A stretch of DNA of 35,048 nt from Candidatus Altarchaeum sp. CG2_30_32_3053 (GTDB lineage Archaea; Altiarchaeota; Altiarchaeia; Altiarchaeales; Altiarchaeaceae): positions 1-35,048 of the forward strand of contig MNZY01000241.1 of assembly GCA_001873845.1 (NCBI GenBank). Reading direction: 5' to 3'. A program made the position numbers and the translations under genes. The notes beneath the pieces are model-generated. The model saw nothing but the letters and a program-made list of their open reading frames with translations. It was not told where the DNA came from and did not search any database. Positions 24,820-31,641 of the stretch are shown here, piece after piece. How positions within the stretch are numbered: position 1 is the stretch's first letter; the number at the start of each line of letters is the position of its first letter.

Positions 24820-25920
24820 ATGAAAAATAAAGCAAAAAAAGGCGCAGAAGCAGGCGATATTCCCAAAGACAACATGGAAAACAAAACAGGGAGCGAAATT
24901 AATCATAATGATGAAATCAGGTATGATGATGCGTTGGTAGTAGTAGGGGAGCCGGTAGGTATTATTGCTGCACAGTCAATCGGAGAACCGGGAACGCAAA
25001 TGACATTAAGAACATTCCACTATGCAGGAGTTGTAGAACTGGCAGTGCCTTTGGGACTTCCGGCACTGATGGAAATTGTTGATGCAAGGCGTGAACCAAA
25101 ATATCCCATGATGATTATTCACCTGAAGAAAAAATATGCAAGAGATATAAATAAGGCGTATGAAGTTGTTGAGAAATTAAAAGAAAAAAATTTAATTGAT
25201 GTTTGTTACATGCATGCAGATAAAGACAAGAAGGTAATAAAAGTAAAGGCAAAAGAAGGAGTAGAATTCGGAAATGAGATCATAAAAGATGTCCTGAACA
25301 GTGCCAAGAGGGGAAAGAAAGGGATTAAAGTGGATGATGATGGGTATTTTATCGTAAAAACAAGTTCTGAAAAGTCATTTAATGACAGAATCAATAAACT
25401 AAATCTAAAAAAAATTGGAGGAGTAAGAGGTCTGAAAAAGGTATATGTTAGCGAGTATCGCGGGGAATATGTAATTGTTACTTCCGGGGTAAATCTTAGA
25501 GGAGTACTTGACAACGAAATAGATGAAATTGATAAATTCAGAATTGAAACAAACGATATATTTCAGATAAGCAAATGCCTTGGGATAGAAGCTGCCAGAA
25601 ATGCTATCGTAGATGGTATGAAAAAGGTGATGATTGAGCAAAAAATAGATGTTGACTATAGACATTTAATGCTGGTTGCAGATACAATGACATTTAGCGG
25701 GGAAATAGAAGGAATAGGCAGGGCCGGAATTGTCAGTGAAAAGCTGTCTGTTTTAGCAAAGGCGTCTTATGAGGAAACGGAAAAACACTTGTTAAATGCA
25801 GCAATAACCAAAGAGAATGACCCGGTTAATGGAATTGTTGAGAGTATTATTATCGGACAGGTAATTCCTTTAGGAACAGGTAATGTTGAGGTTGCCTACT
25901 CACACAAATCAAAAAAATAA
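24820..25920 (+). CDS. rpoA2: RNA polymerase subunit A'' (Rpo1C)
   Basis: A 366-residue C-terminal part of the largest subunit, carrying the trigger loop and jaw. The core begins at about residue 40 with VVGEPVGIIAAQSIGEPGTQ followed by MTLRTFHYAGV, which is the trigger-loop region, and ends with GIEAARNAIVDGM, DYRHLMLVADTMTFSGEIEG and GNVEVAYSH. The first 35 residues are a hydrophilic extension rich in K, E and N. The start follows TTGTAAAAAATG 21 bp after rpoA', so the genes are probably co-transcribed although no Shine-Dalgarno sequence precedes this internal start. A T-rich stretch follows. Confidence 0.96.
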   Translation: MKNKAKKGAEAGDIPKDNMENKTGSEINHNDEIRYDDALVVVGEPVGIIAAQSIGEPGTQMTLRTFHYAGVVELAVPLGLPALMEIVDARREPKYPMMIIHLKKKYARDINKAYEVVEKLKEKNLIDVCYMHADKDKKVIKVKAKEGVEFGNEIIKDVLNSAKRGKKGIKVDDDGYFIVKTSSEKSFNDRINKLNLKKIGGVRGLKKVYVSEYRGEYVIVTSGVNLRGVLDNEIDEIDKFRIETNDIFQISKCLGIEAARNAIVDGMKKVMIEQKIDVDYRHLMLVADTMTFSGEIEGIGRAGIVSEKLSVLAKASYEETEKHLLNAAITKENDPVNGIVESIIIGQVIPLGTGNVEVAYSHKSKK

Positions 25921-25929
25921 AAAAGCAAT

Positions 25930-25958
25930 AAAATTTTATTTTTATTATTTATTTATTT
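25930..25958 (+). terminator. T-rich region after rpoA''
   Basis: AAATTTTATTTTTATTATTT followed by ATTTATTT begins about 10 bp after the rpoA'' stop. It resembles the other T-rich termination regions here and precedes a separate TATA box for rpl30e, suggesting that the operon is divided at this point. Confidence 0.35.
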
Positions 25959-25973
25959 AATATTTAAGTTCTA

Positions 25974-25990
25974 ATTATATATAAATTTTT
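25974..25990 (+). promoter_or_regulatory. TATA box for rpl30e-nusA
   Basis: ATTATATATAAATTTTT is the strongest TATA-like element in the 113-bp gap before rpl30e. A start 25 bp downstream gives a leader of roughly 25 nt. Confidence 0.45.
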
Positions 25991-26033
25991 AATTTAGATA
26001 ATTAACAGATTAAAAGATACTAGCTATTTTGAA

Positions 26034-26324
26034 ATGGATTTGAAAACAGCATTAAGCGTTTGTGTTAAAACAGGCAAAACATATTTGGGAAAGAAAGAAA
26101 CAATGCGCGCGTTATTGGTGGGAAATCCCAAAAAAGTAATTATAAGTAATGATTGCAGGGATAAAAACAGGATAGAATATTACTGTAAACTTTCGGGTAC
26201 TGATCATATAGGGGTTAATTTAAGCAGTTTGACATTGGGAGAATATTGCGGGAAACCGTTTCCTATTTCATCATTGACAATAATTAATCCAGGAGATTCA
26301 AATATCTTAGATATGAAAGAGTGA
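26034..26324 (+). CDS. rpl30e: Ribosomal protein L30e
   Basis: A 96-residue L7Ae/L30e-fold RNA-binding protein of the large ribosomal subunit. It shows LKTALSVCVKTGKTYLGKKE, ALLVGNPKKVIISNDC, IEYYCKLSGTDHIGV and LGEYCGKPFPISSLTIINPG, the usual core of archaeal L30e. Its position after rpoA'' and before nusA is conserved in archaea, which supports the identity. It starts at an ATG in the context TTTTGAAATG. Its stop overlaps the nusA start by GTGA. Confidence 0.93.
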   Translation: MDLKTALSVCVKTGKTYLGKKETMRALLVGNPKKVIISNDCRDKNRIEYYCKLSGTDHIGVNLSSLTLGEYCGKPFPISSLTIINPGDSNILDMKE

Positions 26325-26911
26325 ATACTATAAGGTGGAGTGCGGACGATATAAAGAACATGACCTTGTTTGAAATACTTACTGGTGTGTCCGCCAGGGA
26401 TTGTGTTAGCGTTGGGGATGCTATGGGATTTTTAGTTGATGAAAATGATATGGGGATGGCAATTGGCAGAAATGGCGAGAGTATAGATAAAGTTAGAGGC
26501 AAGTTGGGAAAGCAGGTATTTTTAATGCAATATTCATCAGATATACAAAAATTTATAATGTATTCATTGCATCCTGCTTATGTTAAAAGTGTGAGGATTT
26601 TAGATACAACAAACGGGAAAATTGCATCAGCAGATATATCTAAGGAAGACTATAAAAAAGCAGTTGGTGAAGGTAATAAAAAGATTGCAATAGCGAAATT
26701 GTTTGCCCAGAGGATGTTCGATATATCAGATATTATTATAAAAACAGACATGTCTGAGATGCCTCACCAGAATAGAAATATTCCGCGGTTCAACAGTAAT
26801 TTTAGAAGAGGCGAGACCTTTAGAAAAGAGCAGGCGTATGATAGAGGAGATATAAATTTTTCGCACAAAAAAACCGACAAAGGAGACAGAGGACACAAAT
26901 TTAACAAGTAA
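26321..26911 (+). CDS. nusA: NusA-like KH-domain transcription factor
   Basis: A 196-residue archaeal NusA, with KH RNA-binding domains and without the S1 domain of the bacterial protein. It begins with GTG at 26321, overlapping the rpl30e stop, giving MNTIRWSADDIKNMTLFEIL. The KH signature region is GFLVDENDMGMAIGRNGESI; a second KH-like half follows (DISKEDYKKAVGEGNKKIAI). Typical archaeal members are about 140-150 residues. Here about 45 extra residues form a basic, R/N/K/G-rich tail (NIPRFNSNFRRGETFRKEQ) that is probably disordered and RNA-binding. In most archaea S12, S7 and elongation-factor genes follow; here they do not. Confidence 0.93.
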   Translation: MNTIRWSADDIKNMTLFEILTGVSARDCVSVGDAMGFLVDENDMGMAIGRNGESIDKVRGKLGKQVFLMQYSSDIQKFIMYSLHPAYVKSVRILDTTNGKIASADISKEDYKKAVGEGNKKIAIAKLFAQRMFDISDIIIKTDMSEMPHQNRNIPRFNSNFRRGETFRKEQAYDRGDINFSHKKTDKGDRGHKFNK

Positions 26912-26958
26912 TAAAGTAACAGGTAATAAACAGGCAGTAAAAATATTATTGTCTGAAA

Positions 26959-27084
26959 ATGGATGAGGACTTTGTATCTGCGCTCGTAGATGCAGTTAAA
27001 GTAATTATAAGTAATTATGCTCTTTGTTGTGATAGTTGTTGTATTGTGGTTTTTAATATTGCAGATAAATCAGATAGTTTTTAA
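26959..27084 (+). pseudogene. Broken copy of tiny membrane-peptide gene
   Basis: The ORF starts MDEDFVSALVDAV in the context AAAATGGATGAGGAC, almost identical to the start of the intact ORF at 27210. After about residue 15 its own frame becomes cysteine-rich and polar, whereas a neighbouring frame reads VIMLFVVIVVVLWFLI, a membrane helix like that of the downstream copy. A frameshift after a duplication explains this best. Its 3' part overlaps a 28-bp triple tandem repeat. Confidence 0.5.
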
Positions 27085-27132
27085 TATTGCAGATAAATCA
27101 GATAGTTTTTAATATTGCAGATAAATCAGATA
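27049..27132. repeat. 28-bp tandem repeat, three perfect copies
   Basis: Units at 27049-27076, 27077-27104 and 27105-27132, each starting GTTTTTAATATTGCAGATAA and ending ATCAGATA. The array begins inside the 3' end of the broken small ORF. Confidence 0.92.
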
Positions 27133-27164
27133 TTTAAAATTTATAAACTTAAAATTTAAAACAT

Positions 27165-27212
27165 AAATTTAACCAACAATAAATTTAACCAACAATAAAT
27201 TTAACCAAAATG
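27165..27212. repeat. 16-bp tandem repeat ending in a start codon
   Basis: AAATTTAACCAACAAT occurs at 27165-27180 and 27181-27196; the third copy (27197-27212) is changed at its end to AAATTTAACCAAAATG and supplies the ATG of the small membrane ORF. Confidence 0.85.
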
Positions 27213-27308
27213 GATGAGGACCTTGTATCACTTACTGTAGGAGGTGTTATAACCGTCGTGTGGGTGATACTTGTAATGTGGTTTTTAATGGTTGCATTTG
27301 GAATTTAA
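27210..27308 (+). CDS. Tiny single-helix membrane peptide (32 aa)
   Basis: A 32-residue ORF, too short for ordinary gene calls. It starts MDEDLVSLTVGG with an acidic N-terminus, followed by one continuous hydrophobic helix (VITVVWVILVMWFLMVAFGI) to the end. Support comes from the consensus start context (CCAAAATG) and from a related, broken copy 250 bp upstream that shares MDED(F/L)VS and a VVLWFL-like helix. No family is recognised. It could be a small subunit of a membrane complex or a regulator. It is alone, about 180 bp from the convergent MazG-like gene. Confidence 0.5.
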   Translation: MDEDLVSLTVGGVITVVWVILVMWFLMVAFGI

Positions 27309-27351
27309 GAAAGTAAAAAAGCAATTTGAAAATAATAAATTAATAAATTTG

Positions 27352-27393
27352 GTGCATTATATTTTAGTGCATTATATTTTAGTGCATTATGTG
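27352..27393. repeat. 15-bp tandem repeat
   Basis: GTGCATTATATTTTA occurs at 27352-27366 and 27367-27381, with a third partial copy GTGCATTATGTG at 27382-27393, in the gap between the small membrane ORF and the convergent mazG-like gene. Confidence 0.85.
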
Positions 27394-27485
27394 ATAGAGT
27401 AATTGCTTTTTAAAATTTTGCCTATAAATTTTCACAGAAATAAGGAATAAATTTAATTTTTACCTGGTTATTTTATATATTTATT

Positions 27486-27782
27486 TCACTTTATATTACA
27501 TTCGCACGGATTTTTTCTGCATTTTGGACAGCCATTTTCATACTTGTTAATTACACATTTTTCAATATCAATTCCGTACAAATTTGCCTCCGAACACAAC
27601 CACGCAAACACATCAGCGAATTCTGCTTCCATTGCTTCGTTTTTCTTATCACTTTTCCTGATTTCTTTTGCTAATTCCCCGATTTCTTCTATCAGCCAGA
27701 TAAATGTTTTTTCCTTTCCTCGCTTTGAATCATTGTCAAAATAAATTTCCTTTATATGCCTTTGAAATTCGGAAATTTCCAT
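27486..27782 (-). CDS. MazG-like nucleotide pyrophosphohydrolase with cysteine tail
   Basis: A 98-residue all-alpha NTP pyrophosphohydrolase-like protein. The metal-binding pattern is WLIEEIGELAKEI (E32, E33, E36) and AEFADVFAW (E54, D57), matching the EExxE...ExxD signature. The C-terminus adds CPKC and CEC (Cys85, 88, 93, 95), a likely zinc or metal knuckle that basic MazG proteins lack. Such enzymes hydrolyse NTPs or dNTPs to the monophosphate, for example damaged or excess nucleotides. It lies 38 bp downstream of the agmatinase gene on the same strand. Its own start context is A/T-rich with no Shine-Dalgarno sequence. Confidence 0.85.
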   Translation of the reverse strand: MEISEFQRHIKEIYFDNDSKRGKEKTFIWLIEEIGELAKEIRKSDKKNEAMEAEFADVFAWLCSEANLYGIDIEKCVINKYENGCPKCRKNPCECNIK

Positions 27783-27820
27783 TTAAAAAATTTAAAAATT
27801 TTCTACATAAATTATAAAAT

Positions 27821-28666
27821 TTATTTCACAAAGGACAAAATACCTTCCCTGATTATCTTTGTCGCTGTCATTGCAGTTATTCCACTCACATCAATCATAG
27901 GATTTACCTCAACGACATCAAAGCCAACAATATCAAAATTTTTTAATGAATCTAAAATTTTAAACATATCGTTTGAAGTTATTCCTCCTGGTTCGGGTGT
28001 TCCGACACCAGGGGCATAAGCCGGGTCAAGCACATCTATATCAATCGTCAGATAAACCTTTTTGTCTATATTTAGTTCATCCAGGATCTCTAAAATTTGA
28101 GGTGTGTCGTATTTATGAAGCGGGAAAAAATTCGTCTTTTCTGCAAATTTTTGTTCTTCTTCATCGCTTGACCTTATTCCGAATTGATATATATTTTCAA
28201 AGCCAATATCGTTCCCGATTAAATTCATAACGCATGCGTGGGAAAATTTTTCAAAACCATATTTTGTTCTTAAATCAGCATGGGCATCAAATTGTATCAC
28301 TGCGACATCTTTATAAATTTCTTTCAGCGCCTTTACGATTCCATAACTTACAGTATGCTCTCCACCAAGTCCGACTATAAATTTGTCTGATTTTGATAAC
28401 TCTCTTATTCGTTCGGAAATTTCAGAGATAACATGCTGTGGATTTGTATAAAATCTTGTATCTCCTGCATCAAAAATTTTTATGTCTCCGATGCTTCTTT
28501 CAAGTGCCATGCTGTAAAATTCCAGATTGTACGATGCGTCTCTTATTGCTCTTGGCCCAAGTCGTGTTCCTGGTTTAAAACTGGTTGTTGAATCAAATGG
28601 CATTCCGAATATACATGCATCAGCATCTTCTTTTTCCGAATTGGCAAATAAAAATTTATCTCCCAT
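27821..28666 (-). CDS. speB: Agmatinase (ureohydrolase family)
   Basis: A 281-residue binuclear manganese ureohydrolase that would convert agmatine to putrescine and urea. Metal-site motifs are GGEHTVSYG, FDAHADLR (DAHxD) and TIDIDVLDPAYAPG followed by VGTPEPGG; the C-terminal FDVVEVNP is also typical. Length and motifs fit archaeal SpeB; arginase or formimidoglutamase activity cannot be fully excluded by reading. A TATA-like ATTTTTAAATAA is centred about 33 bp upstream, so the transcript may be leaderless. A MazG-like gene follows. Confidence 0.92.
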   Translation of the reverse strand: MGDKFLFANSEKEDADACIFGMPFDSTTSFKPGTRLGPRAIRDASYNLEFYSMALERSIGDIKIFDAGDTRFYTNPQHVISEISERIRELSKSDKFIVGLGGEHTVSYGIVKALKEIYKDVAVIQFDAHADLRTKYGFEKFSHACVMNLIGNDIGFENIYQFGIRSSDEEEQKFAEKTNFFPLHKYDTPQILEILDELNIDKKVYLTIDIDVLDPAYAPGVGTPEPGGITSNDMFKILDSLKNFDIVGFDVVEVNPMIDVSGITAMTATKIIREGILSFVK

Positions 28667-28693
28667 TTTAAATAAGCGGATAAAATTAAGGGG

Positions 28694-28705
28694 TTATTTA
28701 AAAAT
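28694..28705 (-). promoter_or_regulatory. TATA box of the agmatinase gene
   Basis: On the minus strand ATTTTTAAATAA is centred about 33 bp before the ATG at 28666, giving a very short or absent leader. The left half overlaps the first hairpin of a dispersed repeat. Confidence 0.45.
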
Positions 28706-28798
28706 CTTAAAGATTTGCAAATATCCAAACGAAGTGAAACGATTGCCAAAATCAACAGATTTTGAAAATCTCCGAGCAACAGCGAGGTGATTGCCAAA
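28699..28798. repeat. Two tandem copies of the hairpin repeat upstream of agmatinase
   Basis: Copy 1 begins with the hairpin AAATCTTAAAGATTT and continues GCAAATATCCAAACGAAGTG to ACGATTGCC. Copy 2 begins AAAATCAACAGATTTT and continues AAATCTCCGAGCAACAGCGA to GGTGATTGCC. Each is about 49 bp. The same order, an A/T hairpin then an ACGAAGTGA-type core, occurs at 15036-15079 and 31888-31935. It overlaps the agmatinase promoter. Confidence 0.6.
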
Positions 28799-28856
28799 TT
28801 TAAAAATTGCAGGATTTCAAATTTTAATAAATTTTTTCAATATAAAAATTTTATTC

Positions 28857-28888
28857 TACAAATTTAATTAACTACAAATTTAATTAAC
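28857..28888. repeat. 16-bp tandem repeat
   Basis: CTACAAATTTAATTAA occurs twice (28857-28872, 28873-28888) upstream of carB. Confidence 0.8.
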
Positions 28889-28966
28889 TTTTCGGATGAT
28901 GATATTGACCTATTCTGAAACGCCTTACAGACATAATTAAGAGATATATTTTGTGATGAAAAACAG

Positions 28967-30469
28967 GTGTCTGACGAAAATTTAGATAGTTTATTAAAAA
29001 TCGGAAAATTTAAACGCATAAAAATTATAGAAAGTATGGAAAAGCCAAAAAATGTATTGATTATTGGTTCGGGGCCAATACTAATCGGACAGGCAGCGGA
29101 ATTTGATTACAGCGGAACACAGGCATGCCTGACATTAAAAGAAGAAGGTATTAAGACAATACTTATAAATCCAAATCCTGCCACAATAATGACAGATAGT
29201 GATATTGCTGATCGGATATATATTGAGCCGCTGACAGTTGAAATTTTAGAGAAGATTATTGAAAGAGAAAAGATTGACGGGATTTTATCTACGATGGGCG
29301 GCCAGATAGGATTAAATCTATCTATGGAATTGCAGGATGCGGGAATTTTGGACAAGTATAATGTAAAGATTTTAGGAACACCAGTTGAAGCAATCAGAAA
29401 CGGGGAAGACAGAGAAAGATTTGCCAATTTAATGAAAAAAATCAGTGAAAATATTCCTGTAAGTAAGGCAGTCTCATCTGTTGAAGAGGCAAAAAATTTT
29501 GCAGAAGAAATTTCTTATCCTGTTATTGTCCGACCTGGATTTACGCTCGGGGGAACAGGCGGAGGAATCGCGCATAATGACAATGAGATTGAAAAAATCG
29601 CTAAAAACGGACTTTATTATAGTTTGAATCATCAGGTTTTGATAGAAAAGAGTATATATGGCTGGTATGAATATGAATATGAGGTTGTCAGGGATAACAA
29701 AGATAATTGTGTTATTATTTGCAGTATGGAAAATGTTGATCCTGTTGGAATTCATACCGGAGAAAGTATTGTTGTAGCACCTTCACAGACATTAACCGAT
29801 AATGATAACAGAGTCCTTAAAGAAGCATCTGTAAAAATAGTAAGGGCATTGGATGTCAGGGGTGGTTGTAATGTTCAGTTCGGAGTCCATCCGGAAACAA
29901 TGGAGCATATTGTTATTGAGGTAAATCCGAGAATGTCAAGGTCTTCCGCACTGGCATCCAAAGCAACCGGTTATCCAATCGCGAGAATTGCCACAAAAAT
30001 TGCAATAGGAAAAAATTTAGATGAAATTCCAAATGCTATTACAAAAAAGACAATGGCATTCTTTGAGCCTGCACTTGACTATGTCGTTGTGAAAATTCCA
30101 AGATGGCCGTTTGATAAATTCAGGACTGCTGATAAACACATTGGAACGCAGATGAAAAGCACTGGAGAGGTTATGGCCATTGGCAGAAATTTTGAAGAGG
30201 CGTTTCAGAAGGCAATAAGAAGCTTGGATATAAAAAAATACGGGCTTGAAAACATAAGCGACGATATTGACGAAATACGGAAAAATCTGATTAATCCGAC
30301 AGATGACAGGATGTTTTATATTTACAGTGCTTTTGGATTTATGGGCGTTGATGAAATTTGTGAACTGACAAAGATAAGTAAATTTTTCATTGAAAAGATA
30401 AAGCATATTTATGATTTGGAAAATGAGGTAATTAAAATATTGGGTGCTGACCCACTAAAATCAGGATAA
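28967..30469 (+). CDS. carB1: Carbamoyl-phosphate synthase large subunit, N-terminal half
   Basis: A 500-residue carboxyphosphate half of CarB, which makes carbamoyl phosphate for pyrimidine and arginine synthesis. Motifs are VLIIGSGPILIGQAAEFDYS (about residue 30), ATP-grasp YPVIVRPGFTLGGTGGGIA, ENVDPVGIHTGESIVVAPSQ and IEVNPRMSRSSALASKATGY. It stops early in the oligomerisation domain, as in methanogens whose CarB is split into two genes; the second half is not in the window. GTG at 28967 lies about 25 bp after an AGATATATTTT element, so the mRNA may be leaderless; ATG at 29036 (MEKPKNVLIIGSGP) matches the family N-terminus and is a strong alternative. The last codons (GADPLKSG) fall in a dispersed repeat that supplies the stop. 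Confidence 0.92.
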   Translation: MSDENLDSLLKIGKFKRIKIIESMEKPKNVLIIGSGPILIGQAAEFDYSGTQACLTLKEEGIKTILINPNPATIMTDSDIADRIYIEPLTVEILEKIIEREKIDGILSTMGGQIGLNLSMELQDAGILDKYNVKILGTPVEAIRNGEDRERFANLMKKISENIPVSKAVSSVEEAKNFAEEISYPVIVRPGFTLGGTGGGIAHNDNEIEKIAKNGLYYSLNHQVLIEKSIYGWYEYEYEVVRDNKDNCVIICSMENVDPVGIHTGESIVVAPSQTLTDNDNRVLKEASVKIVRALDVRGGCNVQFGVHPETMEHIVIEVNPRMSRSSALASKATGYPIARIATKIAIGKNLDEIPNAITKKTMAFFEPALDYVVVKIPRWPFDKFRTADKHIGTQMKSTGEVMAIGRNFEEAFQKAIRSLDIKKYGLENISDDIDEIRKNLINPTDDRMFYIYSAFGFMGVDEICELTKISKFFIEKIKHIYDLENEVIKILGADPLKSG

Positions 30470-30475
30470 TTATAT
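30443..30475. repeat. 33-bp dispersed repeat forming the carB1 3' end
   Basis: GGTGCTGACCCACTAAAAT (30443-30461) is the exact reverse complement of 11098-11116, and the match extends to about 33 bp with two differences. It encodes the final residues and stop of carB1. The distant copy adjoins a coding remnant, so this is probably a piece of a mobile element. Confidence 0.7.
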
Positions 30476-30627
30476 TTGATCAATATTGGGAGGCAATCCG
30501 CTCTTATTTTATGTAGGTACGAGGGCAATTTACCCACACTTATTGAGCAAGTCCATTAATTCCTATTAATTGACGCCTATTTTTTATGATGATTTGGAAA
30601 TATATGCTATAAAATAAAAATTTCGTA

Positions 30628-30662
30628 TTTTTTTGGCGGCCGAATAGTTACTAAAATTTAAC
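30628..30662. repeat. TAGTTAC repeat, copy upstream of the mevalonate kinase
   Basis: A T-run followed by GGCGGCCGAATAGTTAC and AAATTTAACC. It corresponds to the T-run, GGTGGCTGAGTAGTTAC, AAATTTACC order found at 31774-31810 and 31929-31960. It lies just before the kinase promoter. Confidence 0.5.
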
Positions 30663-30664
30663 CA

Positions 30665-30676
30665 GAATATAATTAA
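30665..30676 (+). promoter_or_regulatory. TATA box of the mevalonate kinase gene
   Basis: GAATATAATTAA is centred about 35 bp before the ATG at 30706, giving a leader of about 10 nt. Confidence 0.4.
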
Positions 30677-30705
30677 TTGGACATTCAATTACAATAACTC
30701 TTAAA

Positions 30706-31641
30706 ATGATTCATTCATCAGCACCCGGAAAACTAATGCTCTTCGGAGAACACAGCGTTGTTTATGGAAATCCGTGTATAGCAACGAGTATTAATAAACG
30801 ACTTGATGTTTATTTAGATGATAAAAAAAATGAAGTTATGAATCCTCCGATAATTGATGCACTCGGAATCAGGGCAAAATTTCCTTCTGATTGGACACAG
30901 CACAAATTTTTAAATTTAACCATTGCGAAATTTTTTGAGAAATACGGGCGCAAAAATTTTGAACTGACAACAAAACCGATACCGAAGGGATTAGGCAGTT
31001 CATCTGCGGTTGTTGCTGCAGCAGTAAAAGCACTTTCAGTCCTTTATAACTTAACAATGATGGATGACGAAATTTTTAAATTTTCTTATGAAATAGTCAA
31101 AGAAGGCCAGAACGGAAAAGCATCTGGCTATGATATTGCTGTTGCTGTCTATGGCGGGACAATAATGTATGAAAACAAATATGGATGCATTAAGATAAAG
31201 AAATTAACGAATATTAAAAATTTAATCGCTATTGATACAGGTGTTAAGTCCTCAACAACAGACATTGTCAGGGAAATTTCCGAAAAAAAAAGAAATTGCC
31301 AACAAATTTTTGACGGAATTTTTAAAATTATAAACAAAATCGTTGATGAAGGCGAAAAGAAAATAACCAACGAAAATTACGAAGGTCTCGGCGAACTGAT
31401 GAATATAAATCACGGAATTTTAAATGCGATGGGATTAAGCACTTCTGAAATTGAAATTTTAATTAATGAAATAATGCCATACTGTTACGGGGCAAAAATT
31501 TCAGGTGCGGGAAGAGGTGATTATATAATAGCAATTTGTAAGGATTCATACAGGGAAAATTTAATGAATTATCTGCGCGGGAGAAAAATTGAATATTTTG
31601 AAATTTTGCAGGATAAAGGGATTAATGTTGAAATTTGGTAA
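30706..31641 (+). CDS. mvk: GHMP kinase, probable mevalonate kinase
   Basis: A 311-residue GHMP kinase that would phosphorylate mevalonate for archaeal isoprenoid lipid synthesis. Motif 1 is SAPGKLMLFGEHSVVYG, typical of mevalonate kinase, and motif 2 is PIPKGLGSSSAVVAA. The region around the expected catalytic aspartate, KASGYDIAVAVYGG, is closer to phosphomevalonate-kinase-like sequences, and motif 3 reads KISGAGRGDYIIAI instead of the usual GAGGGG form. A GHMP kinase is certain; the exact substrate is less so. The start follows CTCTTAAAATG. The TAA stop lies inside an inverted copy of the TAGTTAC repeat, so the extreme C-terminus may have been reshaped. Confidence 0.8.
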   Translation: MIHSSAPGKLMLFGEHSVVYGNPCIATSINKRLDVYLDDKKNEVMNPPIIDALGIRAKFPSDWTQHKFLNLTIAKFFEKYGRKNFELTTKPIPKGLGSSSAVVAAAVKALSVLYNLTMMDDEIFKFSYEIVKEGQNGKASGYDIAVAVYGGTIMYENKYGCIKIKKLTNIKNLIAIDTGVKSSTTDIVREISEKKRNCQQIFDGIFKIINKIVDEGEKKITNENYEGLGELMNINHGILNAMGLSTSEIEILINEIMPYCYGAKISGAGRGDYIIAICKDSYRENLMNYLRGRKIEYFEILQDKGINVEIW

